In this document: positions 6,145-6,754 of the stretch, in pieces
How positions within the stretch are numbered: the stretch's first letter is position 1
How the letters are laid out: every line of letters begins with the position of its first letter
Source of the DNA: Bacteroidales bacterium
Lineage (GTDB): Bacteria; Bacteroidota; Bacteroidia; Bacteroidales; NBLH01
Assembly (NCBI GenBank): GCA_029210905.1
Contig: JARGGF010000249.1
Location: 1 to 6,754 of the forward strand
Direction: 5' to 3'
DNA: 6,754 bases
Program-made: the position numbers and the translations under genes
Notes under the pieces: generated by a model
What the model was told of the DNA's origin: nothing
Database searches by the model: none
Seen by the model: the letters and a program-made list of their open reading frames with translations, nothing else

Positions 6145-6754
6145 ATGAAAAAGGGGAAATTAATAGCAGTTTTTTTGGGGATGACTTTTTTCTGCACAAT
6201 GGCACTTTATGGCCAGAATGAATTCAAAAAAGAATTTGATAAAAAGTTTAAGGCGAGCGAATCAACTACAATGCAACTGGTTAATAAATATGGCGAAATG
6301 CATATTGAAAACTGGACTGAAAACGTAATACAGGTAAAAGTTACGATAACTGTAAGAACGTCGAATGAATCCAAAGCTGAACGTACCTTTGGAAAGATTG
6401 ACATAACTTTTGCGGAGAATGGAAATTTAGTTTCAGCCACTACTGAATTGAATGATGGCATCAACAATACAGATTTTAGTATTGATTATGATGTGAAAAT
6501 ACCTAAATACATCAATGTTGATTTATCTAACAAGTATGGAAATTTATTTCTTGATCAGTTAGATGGACACGCTTCTATTGAGGTAAAGTATGGTAACTTT
6601 ACCATTAATAAGTTAACCAGGGAAAACGAAAAGCCTACAAATTACATTGGAATAGGGTATTCAAGCGGATATTGTACTATTGGAGAATGTGGATGGCTAA
6701 AGCTGGAATCCGCTTATTCAAAAGTGGGAATAGAATCTGCTACTGCACTGATAA
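6145..6754 (+). CDS. Secreted DUF4097-like putative adhesin, 3' end beyond the window
   Basis: The frame is open from the ATG at 6145 to the window edge (203 codons, no stop), so the C-terminus is missing. GAGG at 6135-6138 is a reasonable ribosome site 6 bases upstream. The first 23 residues form a signal peptide (MKKGK, hydrophobic core, likely cleavage near LYG|Q). The mature part is rich in short beta-strand repeats with a recurring KYG motif: NKYGEMHIENW (47-57), NKYGNLFLDQL (129-139) and VKYGNFTINKL (147-157), then the looser GYSSGYCTIGE and SAYSKVGIESA. This resembles the right-handed beta-repeat DUF4097/putative-adhesin family, often found downstream of sigma/anti-sigma pairs in Bacteroidota. 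The molecular function is not known. It lies 56 bases after the anti-sigma-like gene with no terminator seen between, so it probably belongs to the same operon and could be an envelope target or part of the signal-sensing module. Confidence 0.7.
   Translation, partial: MKKGKLIAVFLGMTFFCTMALYGQNEFKKEFDKKFKASESTTMQLVNKYGEMHIENWTENVIQVKVTITVRTSNESKAERTFGKIDITFAENGNLVSATTELNDGINNTDFSIDYDVKIPKYINVDLSNKYGNLFLDQLDGHASIEVKYGNFTINKLTRENEKPTNYIGIGYSSGYCTIGECGWLKLESAYSKVGIESATALI

Overview
The window looks like chromosomal DNA from an anaerobic or facultatively anaerobic member of the Bacteroidota. It is AT-rich, and most genes start without a strong Shine-Dalgarno sequence. One candidate promoter fits the Bacteroidota TTTG / TAnnTTTG pattern. 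Typical Bacteroidota families are present: a secreted TPR protein, an ECF sigma factor paired with a single-pass membrane anti-sigma-like protein, and a secreted DUF4097-like protein. This placement is inferred from protein style and signals, not from a marker gene.

Layout. (1) Positions 1-967, minus strand: the N-terminal 322 residues of an exported TPR protein that runs off the left edge. (2) 968-1274: a divergent intergenic region with a plausible promoter for the TPR gene and an FNR/CRP-type palindrome (TGAT-N4-ATCA) facing the hydrogenase operon. (3) 1275-4755, plus strand: a three-gene operon hydC-hydB-hydA encoding a cytoplasmic trimeric NAD(H)-linked [FeFe] hydrogenase, closed by a clear intrinsic terminator at 4776-4808. 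(4) 4809-5004: intergenic, with an inverted repeat and an ECF-type promoter candidate. (5) 5005-6754, plus strand: ECF sigma factor (TTG start), membrane anti-sigma-like protein, and a secreted DUF4097-like protein cut by the right edge.

How the genes work together. HydC (NuoE-like) and HydB (NuoF-like, FMN and NADH site) would pass electrons between NAD(H) and HydA, whose [2Fe-2S] and [4Fe-4S] clusters lead to the H-cluster where H2 is made or used. HydB is a short form without the extra iron-sulfur domains of the Thermotoga bifurcating enzyme, which bears on whether this enzyme bifurcates. The sigma / anti-sigma / surface-protein group looks like an independent envelope-signalling operon, possibly autoregulated. 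I see no functional link between it and the hydrogenase beyond adjacency.

No mobile element, CRISPR array, tRNA or rRNA was seen. Nothing here is clearly a new system. The items most worth checking are the short HydB, the TSCSP variant in the HydA active-site motif, and the two candidate regulatory sites.
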